DNA from: Pseudoduganella armeniaca
GTDB taxonomy: Bacteria; Pseudomonadota; Gammaproteobacteria; Burkholderiales; Burkholderiaceae_D
Assembly (NCBI RefSeq): GCF_003028855.1
Contig: NZ_CP028324.1
Coordinates: forward strand, 2,790,001 to 2,854,000
Direction: 5' to 3'
DNA: 64,000 nucleotides
Both the position numbers and the translations under genes were made by a program. Under the pieces are notes generated by a model. That model did no database searches and was not told the origin of the DNA. It saw nothing but the letters and a program-made list of their open reading frames with translations. This document shows, piece by piece, positions 51,655 through 61,183 of the stretch; within the stretch, counting starts at the first letter, position 1; each line of letters opens with the position of its first letter.

Positions 51655-52059
51655 TCAACACTCTCTGTCAAAAGCCGCAGTTAGACAAAAAAGGATGAAA
51701 GATACGAGGCCTAATACTAATATTATCGAGACTAGACTGTTCTTTTCCAATTCAGTGGCAACATAAAGAAGATAACCCCGATAATCTCCAGCTTTCACGA
51801 GTGCGCCACTACACAGGTTCCAGACGGCGAAGGCGACGGTTCCGGCGGCCCAATTCGACAGTTGCTTTTGATCGCGCGTCCGGTCGCCTGTTGAGTGCCG
51901 GAAAATCCCCGCATGTAAAAGAAGAGTTGTATAAACATAGCGGAGAGCCGGAAATAAAAGACCCATGAGAACCGAAAAAATCCCTATAAAGGTAACAATA
52001 TTTCGAATGTTGAGTGCTTTGATCCGGTCTATCGCCGAATCTAATGACAGTGCAGCCAT
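51655..52059 (-). CDS. Hypothetical membrane protein in the island
   Basis: Product of 134 residues with three hydrophobic segments (IVTFIGIFSVLMGLLFPAL, NWAAGTVAFAVWNLCSGAL and SIILVLGLVSFILFCLTAAF). Charged loops lie between them (FRHSTGDRTRDQKQ). The ATG at 52059 is the first ATG; a TTG at 52098 would add 13 residues (MYLDIWLISYNAD). Base composition is lower in GC than the chromosome, consistent with transfer. No family known; an immunity protein or small membrane effector would fit the context. Confidence 0.55.
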   Translation of the reverse strand: MAALSLDSAIDRIKALNIRNIVTFIGIFSVLMGLLFPALRYVYTTLLLHAGIFRHSTGDRTRDQKQLSNWAAGTVAFAVWNLCSGALVKAGDYRGYLLYVATELEKNSLVSIILVLGLVSFILFCLTAAFDREC

Positions 52060-52277
52060 ATCAGCGTTGTAGGAGATAAGCCATATGTCTAAGTACAAGA
52101 TGAATGCTGCTCATAGTACTAACATTCTACTGTCAACGAGTTTTTCCAGCGCCCCTGCCACCCTTTCAAAACCCTTCGCCGCTGCTGAACTCTCTTCTGC
52201 CATGATATTTGTGAACTATCTTAAATGCACCTAGAGGAGGCGCGTTGTTGATGTGAGCCCCTAACCAGCGGGGGACG

Positions 52278-53438
52278 ATGTTACTATTCCTGGCTGAGGC
52301 TACCTCGATCACTGGGCAGGACAATAAGGTTGTCGAACGGCTCGAGTACGACGCTTGGGGCCGGCGCCGTGCGCCCGATCACAAGTCCACGCCAAACACG
52401 CTCGATGGTGTGCTTGACAACAAGGGGTTCACCGGTCACGAAATGCTTGACCAGCTAGACCTGGTGCACATGAATGGACGGGTTTATGATCCAGCCATCG
52501 GGCGGTTCTTGTCTGCGGATGCGATGGTCGCTGACCCAACTAGCGGTCAGAACTTCAACCGATACTCGTATGTTTCCAACAACCCGACGAACCTTACCGA
52601 TCCATCTGGTTTTTGCGAGGTCGTTACAGGTTCCATGGTTTGCAAGACAGGTCAAGCACTTGTTGATGCGGTTAAGCAGGTGGTAGTGTATTTCGGCGGC
52701 GACTTTGTGTCTTCAGGTGGAGGTAAGGCCACGAAAGGCTCGGAAGGTCAGACCAATGCGAGCAGAAGAACGGAAGCAGTCAGGGAGAACCAAAAGGTAT
52801 CAGCTTCAGCTGGTGAGCCTAAGGATCGGGCTGGGCAAGTCTTCAGCGATAAGCTTGAGGTGGGAACGTCTGGCGACCAACTCATGTTCAGGCAGACCGG
52901 GACCTGGACCTCCGAGGCTTCTGCAACTTCTAGAGCGACCGGCTGTCAACTAATTTGTATTGACCAAGTCAATGGCCTTGCATCGCCCAGACTGCATAGT
53001 TCCGGGGATATAGTACGTGATGCTGTCCAGAATTACTATTCACAATCTGCTGCAGGAGTTTGGAATGCCAGTCGAGAAGTGTTCAAATGGTGGGCTGCCG
53101 CTGCGACGCGTGCAGTGGCTGCGTCCGGAGGTGTTACACCGGTAGTTGCTTTGTCTAAAAACGTACTACTTGAAGCTCTTTCGAATGCTAAACCAACGAG
53201 TGGGCATCCGAATCAATTGATGACAACATTAGAGGACGGCACCCGTGTGATATTTAGAAAGGATTTCGGTGACAATGCTCATCCTATTGGAGGGCCGTTC
53301 CAAGGCCAAGGGCCGATTAATCACTACAATATTCAAATACAATCAGCCAGCGGGCGGACGATTGAAAATGTTCACGTCGTGCCAAATGGCTCTGGAGAAT
53401 TCATTTTTTGGGGTAAAGACGGGGTTATTAAGCAATGA
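52278..53438 (+). CDS. Orphan Rhs C-terminal fragment with toxin tip
   Basis: A 5'-truncated Rhs gene of 386 codons. It begins within the last YD repeats (VERLEYDAWGRRR) and keeps the Rhs core: GFTGHEMLDQLDLVHMNGRV, YDPAIGRFLSADAM and NRYSYVSNNPTNLTDPSGF. The last 270 residues are a variable toxin region ending in a compact domain (GPINHYNIQIQ, then IENVHVVPNGSGEF) with possible catalytic His residues. I cannot name the toxin family. The large N-terminal shell is missing, so this is either a cassette for recombination onto a full Rhs gene or a remnant. The immunity candidate overlaps its stop. Confidence 0.8.
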   Translation: MLLFLAEATSITGQDNKVVERLEYDAWGRRRAPDHKSTPNTLDGVLDNKGFTGHEMLDQLDLVHMNGRVYDPAIGRFLSADAMVADPTSGQNFNRYSYVSNNPTNLTDPSGFCEVVTGSMVCKTGQALVDAVKQVVVYFGGDFVSSGGGKATKGSEGQTNASRRTEAVRENQKVSASAGEPKDRAGQVFSDKLEVGTSGDQLMFRQTGTWTSEASATSRATGCQLICIDQVNGLASPRLHSSGDIVRDAVQNYYSQSAAGVWNASREVFKWWAAAATRAVAASGGVTPVVALSKNVLLEALSNAKPTSGHPNQLMTTLEDGTRVIFRKDFGDNAHPIGGPFQGQGPINHYNIQIQSASGRTIENVHVVPNGSGEFIFWGKDGVIKQ

Positions 53439-53761
53439 AAAATTTTCCGAAAACGGTCACTATTGAGTTGGGTGACGACGATATTCCTACTGATGAGGTG
53501 CTTCAAAATGACAGGCATTATGCGTCTGCTGAGGTGAGTTCAGTAAACAACTTTATAAACTTAACATTTGCAACTCGTGACGCCTTTTATGATTTTTCCA
53601 GGTCTTTGTTGCGAGAAGCCATGTTCGGCACTGGCGGCCAATTGGAGCTTTACCCTTTAGTGGTAGATGGAAAGCCCCAGGTAGTAGACGGGTGCCGCTT
53701 AACTGAGAGTAGCGCCAGGATCTTTATATTTTATCCGGACGGTACAGGAAGCGCCGATTAG
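53435..53761 (+). CDS. Candidate immunity protein of the orphan Rhs tip
   Basis: Acidic soluble protein of 108 residues (MKNFPKTVTIELGDDDIPTD and onward, with FINLTFATRDAFYDFSRSLL). It begins with an ATGA overlap on the Rhs tip gene, the normal layout of a toxin and its immunity gene, and has the same low-GC composition. No family recognised, so the role rests on position and size. Confidence 0.7.
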   Translation: MKNFPKTVTIELGDDDIPTDEVLQNDRHYASAEVSSVNNFINLTFATRDAFYDFSRSLLREAMFGTGGQLELYPLVVDGKPQVVDGCRLTESSARIFIFYPDGTGSAD

Positions 53762-54028
53762 CGCGGCTATGTTGCATTCGCGTGGAATACTATCGTTTCA
53801 TGTCCGGGGCTTTCTGAGCAGGCAATGGCCGTAGGTGTCCGACGTTGTTCGCGAGAGCTACCTGATAGCGAACAGGCCCGGGTTAATTTGAAAATGATGA
53901 GGTTGCGAATTCCGGTGTTAGCACAATCGCCTGGCAAGATCCAGGATTTGTTATGACAAACGGCCTGATCGAAAAATTGTTAGCCTTTGTTGTGGTGGTA
54001 TTAAGCGTGCAGGAAGAATTTGGTTTGT
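53762..54028. other. Right part of the island without a clear gene
   Basis: No gene supported. A 44-codon frame from ATG 53953 runs across the arm-type repeat and is probably chance. A GATAGCGAACAGGCCCGGG stretch lies in the middle, without evident structure. Confidence 0.4.
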
Positions 54029-54051
54029 CTACCCACAAAACTACCCACAAA
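54029..54051 (+). repeat. Tandem CTACCCACAA repeat near the right island end
   Basis: Two CTACCCACAA units separated by AA, the counterpart of 49826-49848 in the same orientation. It lies about 130 bases inside the right boundary. Confidence 0.8.
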
Positions 54052-54181
54052 GATATGCGAGCTGTCATGAGACGCTACGAGCCATAGCAAGACGACCGGC
54101 AGGTCAGCATCTGCGATTTGCGTAGGATGCGGGGACGCCGGTGGACGTTGAGAGGCATAGGAAGACAACCAGTTCGACAGA

Positions 54182-54195
54182 CACCGTCTCCGCCA
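54182..54195 (+). repeat. attR-like duplicate of the tRNA-Ser 3' end
   Basis: CACCGTCTCCGCCA, identical to the last 14 bases of the tRNA-Ser gene, with GTTCGA at 54172-54177 in the position of its T-loop. The rest of a tRNA is absent here. Confidence 0.8.
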
Positions 54196-54199
54196 GAAC

Positions 54200-54237
54200 A
54201 AATAAAAAAGCCTCCCCTGCGGGAGGCTTTTTTATTT
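54200..54237 (+). terminator. Strong bidirectional terminator beyond attR
   Basis: Perfect 17-base stem AAATAAAAAAGCCTCCC and its complement around a CTGC loop, T-rich after and A-rich before. It lies 5 bases after the attR core, where the terminator of the undisturbed tRNA-Ser gene would be expected. Confidence 0.9.
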
Positions 54238-54655
54238 GTCTGGACGGCAGACGGTGGATTCGAAGCCCCCGCGCCTGCCAGCGCGGGGGCTCTCCGAATC
54301 GCCCATTTGCTGGGCCTCCGGCCCAGCGCCGCGCGCCGAGGGCGCGCGACGTAACCCATTCCACCGCGAGAGACGAGCGCGCAGCGCAAGGCTCTCGCAG
54401 CGAAGTGCGCAAGTGGCTCCGCCGGGAGCGCCTCACCTGCCGTAATGCGTCTTATTTGTCTGGAAGCCAGACGATTGATTCGAAGACTTCGCGCCTGCCA
54501 GCGCGGGGGTTCTGGCGGATCGCCCATCTGCTGATGCAGCGCGCCCAAGGCACGCGACGTGCGCGTCGTCTGAAATACCGAGAAGGCGCGCGACAGCGCT
54601 AGGCTCTTGCAGCGTGAATACGCGCGAGTAGCTTTGCCAGGAGAGCAGGCCTCGC
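54232..54655. repeat. Tandem degenerate repeat, unit of 220 bp, with tRNA-like ends
   Basis: Two units offset by exactly 220 bases: both begin TTATTTGTCTGGA, continue with ATTCGAAG, CGCGCCTGCCAGCGCGGGGG and GATCGCCCAT or AATCGCCCAT, and end in a related GCTCTTGCAGCG-like block. In the first unit the complement of 54246-54264 reads TTCGAATCCACCGTCTGCC, close to the tRNA-Ser T-arm and acceptor end, so each unit seems to start with an inverted tRNA-Ser relic. No protein is supported. Confidence 0.7.
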
Positions 54656-54716
54656 GGGAGACGTTTTTTTACCCCTGTAGGGTATCGTTGTTCGTTTAAC
54701 CGGATCGGTGCACCAA

Positions 54717-54987
54717 CGCGGTAAGTTCTGGCTGAAGGTCTTCAACGAACTAAAATTCGTGGACTGAGCGATATACTCATCGCCGCCGTCGATAGCCAGC
54801 GGGCATCCTCGAGGCCGTGGAACCGCAAGCGCAGATCCAGACGCGCATAATGCATCTGATTCTGCAGCTCGACAATGCCGGCCATTTGAAAACACCGCAA
54901 GGGAGCTTACAGCGGCTCTCAGCCTTATACCGGCCAGTTAACGCCGAGGTGGCCAAGCCGCACTGGACGCGTTTTCGTTCGGGCTAA
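54717..54987 (+). pseudogene. IS256-family transposase relic
   Basis: Decayed fragment of the transposase core. One frame gives KFWLKVFNELKF, the next gives RGLSDILIAAVDS, and a third gives ILEAVEPQAQIQTRIMHLIL and then a stop at 54985. In order these follow the IS256 pattern 'FWL-VL-ELK-RG--DI-IA-VD----F-EAI--V-P'. At least two frameshifts separate the pieces, and both ends of the element are gone. Confidence 0.6.
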
Positions 54988-55277
54988 GGAGCAAACATCC
55001 CACTATCGCCGCTATGTGGGGCCTCCGGTGATCCTCAACAACCGTTGTTGTTTCCCCGGTCAAGACGCCGTGGCTAGACGCGGCTTCGGGCTTGCACAAT
55101 CGGGAAAAGCGAAAAGACGGCGCCGCGCACTTGGAAGCTTGCTGCCGATCAGTTCATCGTCGTGCGCGGCTCCGACAAGTCCGGGAGCCTCATGGCGGCG
55201 TGTCGGAGTGCGCCGAGATTGGTGCTGCTATACGGCTCAGCGGCTTTTTTACTTCTTCCAAAGGCTTCCAACGGCTT
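54988..55277. other. Intergenic stretch after the IS relic
   Basis: About 290 bases without a supported gene. One frame reads TWKLAADQFIVVRGSDKSGS, which might be another fragment of mobile-element origin, but I cannot assign it. Confidence 0.35.
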
Positions 55278-55568
55278 CTATCTTTCGGACATCACTTTCA
55301 GCAGCATGTTCGCTCTATCGAACTCTTTCGATAACAAGTCATCATCCCGCTTTTTTTGAACCGCGCGCTCCAATAATGGCCGCGCTTCTGACAGCCTACC
55401 CGTTTCATAGAGCAGATCGCCAAGGCAAATCAGGCCTTGAACGAACGCGACTTCATCGCCCATGGTTTCCGATTCGCTGATGACTTCCCGAAGCGTTTCT
55501 TCCCCACGATCGATAGCCCCCCTGTCGAGCAACATCAGTGCCTTCTGGAACTTTTGACGGACCGTCAT
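55278..55568 (-). CDS. TPR-type candidate immunity protein for the large Rhs
   Basis: Helical protein of 96 residues with one to two TPR-like pairs (VQGLICLGDLLYETGRLSEA, RPLLERAVQKKRDDD). GGAGG lies about 8 bases before the ATG. It follows the Rhs toxin tip by 14 bases on the same strand, the normal position for immunity. The pairing is inferred from position. Confidence 0.7.
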   Translation of the reverse strand: MTVRQKFQKALMLLDRGAIDRGEETLREVISESETMGDEVAFVQGLICLGDLLYETGRLSEARPLLERAVQKKRDDDLLSKEFDRANMLLKVMSER

Positions 55569-55582
55569 TTATTACCTCCTAG

Positions 55583-55966
55583 TTAGCATCCTGAGCCGTA
55601 TCGACCGGCAAAGTTTCGTGAAGATTTTGCAATATTGTAGTCTCTCATCATACTCCTTGTTTTCGTCTCAAGGTCCTTACGAGTAAAGTTTGGATTCTGT
55701 TGATACCAGGTTTTCCAGTCCGTATTCCAGCCACGCTCATGCACATCTATGTGTTGAGCATTGGGGATTCGGGCGATCTGCCTGTGAACGTAGTCATCAG
55801 GATCTGTGATTCCTGACTGCCGCATCTGTACCATGAAGTTTGCATCGTTCAGCATTGCTTGAGGAATAAGGTGATGTTCTCGTGTAGATGCAGGTCCATA
55901 GCGCTCTCGCCACTGATCGCTACAACGGGCCATTCCTCCCTTGGTAGTGCCGGTCAATGTACGTTG
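55583..55966 (-). other. HH-motif toxin tip of the large Rhs protein
   Basis: Region after the WVDPLGL cleavage site, 127 residues. It contains STREHHLIPQAMLND and, further on, PNAQHIDVHERGWNTDWKTW. A paired histidine with a later His/Asn/Trp block fits the HNH/endonuclease VII-like toxins of polymorphic systems, so DNA or RNA cleavage is the likely activity. The exact family is not known to me. Confidence 0.6.
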
Positions 55967-58900
55967 CAGCCCTAACGGGTCAACCCAGGCTGTCGTGTTC
56001 GGCGCGTACTGATGAACATTCAGTCCACCAGCCAACCCGATAGGATCCCTTGAGATGAACCGTCCACTCATGGGGTCGTAGTACCTATATCTATTGAAGT
56101 GCAAGCCAGTTTCTTCCTCGATGTACTGCCCTTGGAATCGTAATGGGTTCCGCATCCCTGCCCTGTATGCAGCCTCACCAATTACGTCCTTCGCTTCTCC
56201 CCAAGCCCTATATTGCGCGGACCACGCGACCTTGCCCTCGCAATCAGTCAACTCCTGCGGCGTGCCCAAATGATCGCATTGGTAAAAAGCCAGCTCGTCG
56301 TCGCTGAACGGTTCGGCGTCCCGCTCGAACTCACCGTTCCACAGCGGATCGAGTGCAATATCGTAGTTGCCGTAGTTGGCCGCCATCAGTGCTTTGACAT
56401 CGGTAGTGGGCGGCATTTGAAGCGCTTGGCTCCGCGTTGCTTGCACCAGTGGCACGAAGCTGTCGCGCTCGTACACGTAGTGCACTGTCCGTACGCCTCT
56501 TGCATGGCCGAAGTGCGTACTGCTTTCCAGCGCCAGCGTATCGCCATCCCAGCCGTACATGGTCTGGGTTGTGTTTTGGAGGCTAGCGCCGTCGCTCGCA
56601 TGACTATGCTTGGCGATGCGCCGCCCTAGCGGATCGTGGGCGAACGTGGTGATGCCGTGTCGGGTGATGGCTCGTGTCATCCGGTTGAACGCATCCCACT
56701 CAAACGTGTCGCGCTGGCCGTTCCGCAGCCGTTCAATAAGGTTACCGCGATCGTCATAGCGGTAGCTGGTGCCGGCATATTCCTTGAGCAGGTTGTCCAG
56801 TACCTTCGGCAGTGGGGCGCGGGTGGCAATGCTCTGGTGCTGCTGCGCGGTGTTTGGCACCTGAATATTGCCAGCAGGGTCGAACGCAAACGTCTCATGG
56901 CCCAGCGCGCTGTTTGCCGCCAGCAGCCGGCCGATGGGATCGTAGCGGTATTCAATATGGCCGCGTCGGGTGTCGTCGATACTCGTCAGCTGGCCGGAGC
57001 GGTCGTAGCGGTAGCGCCGCTGGATAGCCGCCTGCATGCCAACTTGCGCGTCAGGACGATACTGGTCGGGACGGAACTCCACGTTTTTCCGGCCCAGCTG
57101 CTGCTCGATCAGCCGGCCGGCCGGGTCGTACTTCATCGTTTGCAGCAAGCCGTTGGCCTGGGTGCGAGCGGTCTCCTGATACAGCGCGTCGCGCTCGAAG
57201 GACACGACTTCTTGCCCGTCGAGCAGCAGGCCGTGCACGTGGCCTGCGCCATAGGTCAGCCAGTCGATACGGTGGCCGTCGGGGCGGGTCGTGCCGATGC
57301 GCTGGTTCAGTTCGTCGTAGCGGTGGTGCCAGACTGCCGTGCGCTTGTCCGGATGGAATGGGCCGTGGTAATGCTGGTGTTCGCGTACCAGGTTGCCGGC
57401 AGGGTCGTAGAACCACTGCAGCCGGGCGTGTTCGTTCTTCGCGTCCGCCAGTTGTCCGCTGGCGTAGTAGGCGAAGGTTTCGATTTGCTCGGGCTGGCCG
57501 GGCGCGGCGGCGCGGCGCTGCATGAGCCGGCCCATGGCGTCGAACTCGAGTCGCGTGATCACGCCGGCTTCCTCGGTTTCCGCCAGCACGCCAGTCCCTT
57601 CCTGGTAGCGGTAGTCGGTGGTCTTGCCATCGAAACCCTGTTCCTGCAGCAGGCGGCCGACCGGGTCGTATTGGAACCGATACACGCTGCCGTTTTCGTT
57701 TTCCAGTGCGGACAGCCGGCCCAGCGCGTCCCAGCGGTAACGCAGGCTGTGTCCCAGCGCGTCGGTACGCTGCGCGATCAGGCCGGCCGCGGTGTAGCGG
57801 TAGGCGGTGGTGCGTTGCAGAGCATCGATGTGCGCCAGCAGGCGGCCTTCGGCATCGTGGCGCAGTTGCTCTTCGCTGCCGTCGGGGTGGATGACGGCTT
57901 CGAGCTGGCCTGGGTGATTGCCGGTTTCTTCGCTGAGCGCCAAGGTCAGCGCTTCGGCGTTGACTGGCGTGTAGCGGTAGCGCGTGATGTTGCCGGCGGC
58001 GTCGAAGCTTTTGATGAGGCGCTTGCGCTCGTCGTATTGCCACTGGGTGCTGTGGCCGGAACAGTCGGTGTAGCTGGCGAGCTGGCCGTCCGGCGTATAG
58101 GTCAGTTTCTTGACGCCGCCCTTGGCATCGGTGACTTCGACGGGGCGGCCCGCCTTGTCATAGGCGTATTGGGTCTTGTTGCCGAGCGGGTCGATTTCCT
58201 CGACCAGGTGGCCTTGCGCATCGTAGTCACGCTTCCAGGTGCCGCCTTCGAGATCGAGGATGCCTGTGATGCGGTGGTTGGCGTCGCATTCGAAGTGGAG
58301 CTGGCTGCCATCTGCCCGGGTGTGGGTCAGCAGGTTGCCGTGGTCGTCGTAGCGGAAATGCTCGCTGCTGCCGTCGGTGTGGATGTGGCGGATGACGTTC
58401 TTCGCGTTGTCGCGGTAGAACCATTCTTCCAGGCCGTCCGGGTAGATGGTGCGATAGGTGTAGCCGGCGATGTCGTAGTAATAGCGCGTCTCATTGCCCA
58501 GTGCGTCGGTGACGTAGGTCAGGCGGATGTTCTTGTCCCACTCGAGGCGGGTGTTCGTGGCTGCCGTCGTCCGCCCACTCGCGTATTGCCTTGGCGTTCG
58601 CGCCGCTGTCGATGCTGGTGTCGTAGGCCAGGTTCATGCCGCGACCGGTACGGTCGGTGTAGCGCGTGACGAGGTGGCGGTCGTACTGGTAGTGCCAGGC
58701 GGCCGCGTTTTCGTCCTGAGCGGAGATCAGGTCGTCGTGCTCGTTGTAGTCGTAGGCGGATAGTTGGCGCACCAACTGGCCATCCTTGATTTCCCACAGC
58801 GCGACAATGTGGCCATTGTCGTCGACCTGGGTGCCGGCATGGGCGACGATGGTGTCGCCTTGCTTGCTGATGATGTCGCTGAGGACCGCTTCGCCATTGG

Positions 58901-60428
58901 CCATGTGGTCGTAGCGCAGGCCGAGGGCTGCGCCGTCCTTGGCATGAATGGCGATCAGGCGGAAGTGCTGCTTGCCCATCTCGGCTGCCTTGCTGCGCAC
59001 CGTGTCGGTCAATTCATAGGTCTCGCGCCACGGGCTTGGTTGGCCTTCGGGCAGCGGCTTGCCGAAGTCGAGTGTGAGCAGCGTGACACTCATGCGCGTC
59101 AACGTGATCTGCTCGACTGGGTCATGATGCTTTTCGCCGACCGCCAGCCATGGGTAGCGGTGGCTGCGGCCATCGGCGGCGTGGTAGAGCAGGCCGGTCG
59201 GCTTGCCCTGGCCAACGACGTCGATGCGTGTGCTGTACGGTGTCAGCCAGCGCGCGCCGAGGTTGCCGCGATCGTAGGCGGTCAGCTGACTGCGGTAGGT
59301 GCGGCTCCATTCGATCGGGAGTGGGGCATCCAGTACGAAGTCGGTATGCGTGAACGTTTCGGCGCCGGTGGCGAAGCTGATCGAGTGGGCGGTGGCGGCC
59401 TTGGCCGGGCACAGCTTGCAGTTGTTGGCGTCGCCGGTAGCGGGGCTTTGATGGCTGGAAGCGCCCAGCTCGTGGCCAGGGTTGTCCTTCTTGTGCTGCG
59501 CGCCTTTCGCGGAAGGCACCAGCACCGCATGGCGCTTCTTGTGCTTGACGACGGCGTCGCGCAGGCGCAGCAGGATCCACTTGATGCTCATCTGCGCCTT
59601 CTCATCGGCCAGCGCGGTCAACTGGGCGCGGAACGCTGGCTTGAAGTTGGTCAGGTGTGTGATGATGACCGTCACGCCGGCGACTGCGCTTTCCGGCAGC
59701 TGGCGCGCTGCACTAGCGGCGGCATAGTTTGCAGCCTTCTTGTACTGCCGGTCCAGGGCACCCAACATGCGGCGCCAGCTGCTCTGCACCTTGTGGTCGT
59801 GCAGCTTGTGTTCCACCGCCGCCGGCGAGGCGATCTCGAACAGCGGTTCCTTGCCGATGCAGCGCTTGAGAATCTTGATCAGGTCGTCGGCAATGCCGTC
59901 TGCCATCTTGGCGCAATCGTCCAGGATGCCGGACAGCCTGGCCATCGCGCCGTCGATAAAGGTGTCGAGTTCGCCGGCCAGTTTCGCGTTGAGGTTCACG
60001 GCCAGCACCTCGACCAGCGTGGCGCCAACATCCTTGAAGCCCATGGCGAACTTTTGCTTGGCGAAGTGCAGGGCCGGGCGCAGGCTCATGCGCGCCGCAG
60101 CCGTCGCCGGTAGGGGGATCACGCCGATCAGGTTGATGCCCAGGCTGACCCACGCCAGGAACTCGATTTCCTTCTTGGCGACATATTTCTGGACGATGCC
60201 GACGACATCCATGACGGCATCGATCACCGCCATGATGTTGCCGATCACGGGCAAGCTACCGGCCACCGTGCTCAGGCGCTCGAGCGTGACATAGTCGTGG
60301 CTGATCTTGCGCAGCCATTTGTCGAAAGCCGCGGCTCCCGCGCCGACGTCTTGCTGGTCGATCGTGTTGAGTGGGGCGACGGCGACTTCGGGCGCGCGTT
60401 CGATGGGCTTGGACGTGGATTCTGTCAT
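55583..60428 (-). pseudogene. Large Rhs-family polymorphic toxin gene with one frameshift
   Basis: Would encode about 1614 residues. The N-terminal region (from MTESTSKPIERAPEVAV) has hydrophobic helices (VIGNIMAVIDAVMDVVGIV, WVSLGINLIGVIPLP). A cysteine-containing DUF6531-like start follows (CKLCPAKAATAHSISFATGA), then many YD repeats, then the core YRYYDPMSGRFISRDPIGLA and WVDPLGL. The last 127 residues (55583-55966) are the toxin tip. The frame breaks near 58557: REWADDGS continues as TNTRLEWDKNIRL only if one base is removed. The 4846-base span is one over a multiple of three. No PAAR motif is seen. Confidence 0.85.
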
Positions 60429-60839
60429 GGCGCAGTTATGCGGTATTTTTTCTAAGGCGCGTTCGGGACTTCGGTGCCACAGCATGGGCGGGTGCATAAC
60501 CCCCCCCCGGCACGAAAGGGTTGTTATTTTAGCATGGTCAAAGCGCTGCTGTACGGTGGCGGCGACTCGGCCGTTTAATGTGCAATGCCTGAACTGACGC
60601 CCAGTGAAGCGGTCATTTCAGCTGTGTATCCTAGGGAGTTTGCTAACCCGGCAAAAAAAAGTTACCGTCGCGTTGGTCAAGCTCAAATCGAATGTGGCTT
60701 TTTTACGCCGAACCGATGCGGTCTTGCGGACAAGGAAGCTTGGCGTCGATTGTTGTACTGCCAGTTGGCCCAAGTGTAAGGACGCTGCGTCGATGACGCT
60801 GTGTGGCTACGGTTTATAGCCATGGGGATTTTGTCCGTC
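60429..60839. other. Intergenic region upstream of the large Rhs gene
   Basis: No supported gene; several short overlapping frames near 60585-60819 lack ribosome binding sites and domains. A run of nine C lies at 60500-60508. The Rhs promoter should be here on the minus strand but I see no clear box. Confidence 0.4.
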
Positions 60840-60913
60840 GGCAGATTCCTAAGGATTAAAGCCCTGCATTCACACTGCAGGGGTCGCATGTTCGAAACTT
60901 GCACTTCCCACCA
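60840..60913 (+). pseudogene. Decayed tRNA-Val(CAC)-like sequence
   Basis: The 3' half reads as a tRNA: anticodon arm CTGCATTCACACTGCAG (5-bp stem, loop TTCACAC, anticodon CAC), variable GGGTC, T-loop TTCGAAA within GCATG/CTTGC, and ACTTCCCACCA at the end. It follows a normal betaproteobacterial tRNA-Val(CAC) closely from AAAGC onward. The 5' acceptor strand that should pair with CTTCCC is absent and the D-arm is altered, so it is not functional as a tRNA. Confidence 0.6.
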
Positions 60914-61183
60914 GGATTATTTGTGTGGGATCAAAGGCTTGGCGCTCGCCGGCGATGGTTCGAAGCAACGGCTGACAAGGCCTTTGGTGCGGGACACTCA
61001 GGCTTCCAGGATTGCGCCAGCACGAGCGGACGCGCCGCCGCTGCGCTTCGTTGTAGCCGGGCATCAGTCGGCGCGTATTTTGGGTCGAAAACGCTCGCCG
61101 GAATGCAGAAGTGACAAACTGCGAGAATGTTGCTCAAGGGGACGCGTTATTCTGACTCTACCTTAGCTCTCTTTTCTCCCATC

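Larger units (their letters stand above)
49748..54195. mobile_element. Remnant genomic island inserted at tRNA-Ser
   Basis: About 4.4 kb bounded by a 14-base direct repeat of the tRNA-Ser 3' end. Just inside each end lies a matching tandem repeat of CTACCCACAA units (49826-49848 and 54029-54051), in the same orientation, like integrase arm-type sites. The interior has lower GC, few genes, an orphan Rhs toxin tip with an immunity candidate, and no integrase, so the element can no longer move by itself. The boundaries are seen directly; the integrase reading is inference. Confidence 0.75.

Noticed and set aside
51119..51661. 180-codon minus-strand frame in the island
   Set aside because: Cys/Arg-rich irregular composition and no signals; looks like chance in eroded DNA.
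54075..54602. Overlapping frames on both strands across the 220-bp repeats
   Set aside because: Arg/Ala-rich frames created by GC-rich tandem repeats and hairpins; no start signals.
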